The position numbers were made by a program, and so were the translations under genes. The notes under the pieces were generated by a model. That model saw nothing but the letters and a program-made list of their open reading frames with translations. It did not search any database and had not been told where the DNA came from. From positions 1 through 15,432 of the forward strand of contig DMYK01000158.1 of NCBI GenBank assembly GCA_003483675.1: 15,432 nt of DNA. The letters are read 5' to 3'. Below are positions 14,952 through 15,432 of the stretch, piece by piece (positions within the stretch are counted from its first letter, which is position 1; each line of letters starts with the position of its first letter). Source of the DNA: Microcoleaceae cyanobacterium UBA11344 (lineage in GTDB: Bacteria > Cyanobacteriota > Cyanobacteriia > Cyanobacteriales > Microcoleaceae).

Positions 14952-14978
14952 CTGGAATTAATGCTAAATCTAGTTAAA
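14936..14978. terminator. 12-bp inverted repeat spanning the stop codon, possible terminator
   Basis: TTTAACTAGATT (14936-14947) and AATCTAGTTAAA (14967-14978) are perfect reverse complements with a 19-base loop that includes the stop codon at 14949-14951. The stem is AT-rich and followed by ATATTG, not a T run, so it is not a textbook intrinsic terminator. Its place between convergent genes still fits a transcription end or mRNA 3' stabiliser. Confidence 0.4.
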
Positions 14979-14992
14979 ATATTGACTCGATG

Positions 14993-15042
14993 AAACGCAG
15001 ATGACTCACATTGCCATCTGCGTTTATCTGCGTTCATCTGCG
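14993..15042. repeat. Inverted repeat plus 10-bp ATCTGCG tandem repeat
   Basis: AAACGCAGATG (14993-15003) is perfectly complementary to CATCTGCGTTT (15015-15025) with an 11-base loop. ATCTGCG then recurs at 15016, 15026 and 15036, an exact 10-base period. This is a word family I recall as dispersed between genes in cyanobacteria and other bacteria. It lies between convergent genes; it may act as a bidirectional terminator or be a mobile repeat remnant. Confidence 0.75.
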
Positions 15043-15059
15043 GTTAAAAAATCTTACTT

Positions 15060-15432
15060 CTAATGCCCTCGAAACACCGACTTAGCCGTCGATTTCAAAG
15101 AATTGGTCACATCCGCCAAAAATTGCGCGATCGGCTGTTGCGAGTGCATAAAAACCCTAGCCGTATTGCGTCCGGGCATCCCCGAAATCGAGCCGCCCGG
15201 ATGGGTACCCGCCCCCGTGAGATACAAACCGTCGATCGGCGTTTTGTAATTAGCCAACTCCGGTAAAGGGCGGAAAAATATCATCTGATCCAGCGTCATG
15301 TCAATGTGGTAACAATTCCCCTTAAAAGCCCCCAAACGCTCTCCCAATTCTGCCGGACTTTCCACCCGGCGGCCGATAATTGCGTTCTTGATATTGGGTG
15401 CATATTCTGCCAATTTGTCAATACATCGATCG
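15060..15432 (-). CDS. C-terminal part of a phytoene desaturase/CrtO-like FAD oxidoreductase (partial)
   Basis: The reading frame runs open through the right edge, so the 5' part is missing; the apparent TTG start at 15413 is not the real start, as in-frame residues (DRCIDK) continue upstream. The visible 120-odd residues end at the TAG at 15060-15062. LYLTGAGTHPGGSISGMPG is the C-terminal FAD-binding signature of the phytoene desaturase / carotene ketolase (CrtO) / carotene isomerase family, and NAIIGRRVESPAELGERLG with HIDMTLDQMIFFRPLPEL matches the segment before it in cyanobacterial members. These enzymes act on carotenoids or related lipids at membranes. Which carotenoid reaction applies cannot be told from this end. 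It is convergent with the cluster and probably unrelated to it. Confidence 0.88.
   Translation of the reverse strand, partial: DRCIDKLAEYAPNIKNAIIGRRVESPAELGERLGAFKGNCYHIDMTLDQMIFFRPLPELANYKTPIDGLYLTGAGTHPGGSISGMPGRNTARVFMHSQQPIAQFLADVTNSLKSTAKSVFRGH

Noticed and set aside
15060..15413. Complete 117-residue protein at the right edge
   Set aside because: The frame continues open past 15413 to the edge and the sequence is the C-terminal end of a family whose members are about 500 residues, so it is a truncated gene.

Overview
The window looks like chromosomal DNA from a filamentous cyanobacterium, probably Oscillatoriales (Microcoleus, Oscillatoria or Phormidium type). The reasons are the many copies of the HIP1 octamer GCGATCGC, a stand-alone RTX calcium-binding protein, very large TPR proteins fused to glycosyltransferases, and a carotenoid-oxidoreductase-like gene. 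The species is inferred; the sequence holds no rRNA, tRNA, CRISPR array or transposase that I can see.

Layout. Positions 1-327 hold no convincing gene. Eight genes then run left to right: an RTX nonapeptide-repeat protein (328-1449); a giant TPR-GT61-TPR protein of 1834 residues (1625-7129); a TPR-GT2 protein (7212-9197); a TPR-GT4 protein (9237-11882); a GT4 glycosyltransferase without TPRs (12000-13175); two small class I methyltransferase-like proteins (13286-13840 and 13921-14586); and a 101-residue two-helix membrane protein (14646-14951). A convergent gene enters from the right edge on the minus strand (15060-15432): the C-terminal end of a phytoene desaturase/CrtO-type FAD oxidoreductase. 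The gap between the convergent genes contains two nested-type inverted repeats and a short ATCTGCG tandem repeat.

How the genes may work together (inference). Four glycosyltransferase domains from three families (GT61, GT2, and GT4 twice) followed by two methyltransferase-like proteins are what a glycan assembly-and-modification locus looks like. Three of the four carry long TPR arrays, which in other glycosyltransferases such as O-GlcNAc transferase bind protein substrates or partners. The RTX protein immediately upstream, a family that includes glycosylated cell-surface proteins such as oscillin of gliding cyanobacteria, is a reasonable but unproven acceptor. No transporter, polymerase or sugar-nucleotide gene lies in the window, so the pathway cannot be closed here.

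The most striking structure is in the repeats: HIP1 octamers that fall exactly on a 102-base TPR register in the TPR-GT4 gene, a six-TPR supermodule repeated three and a half times in the giant gene, and a gap-free paralogous stretch shared by the end of the giant gene and the start of the next one. Together they suggest that the locus is diversifying by recombination among its own repeats.
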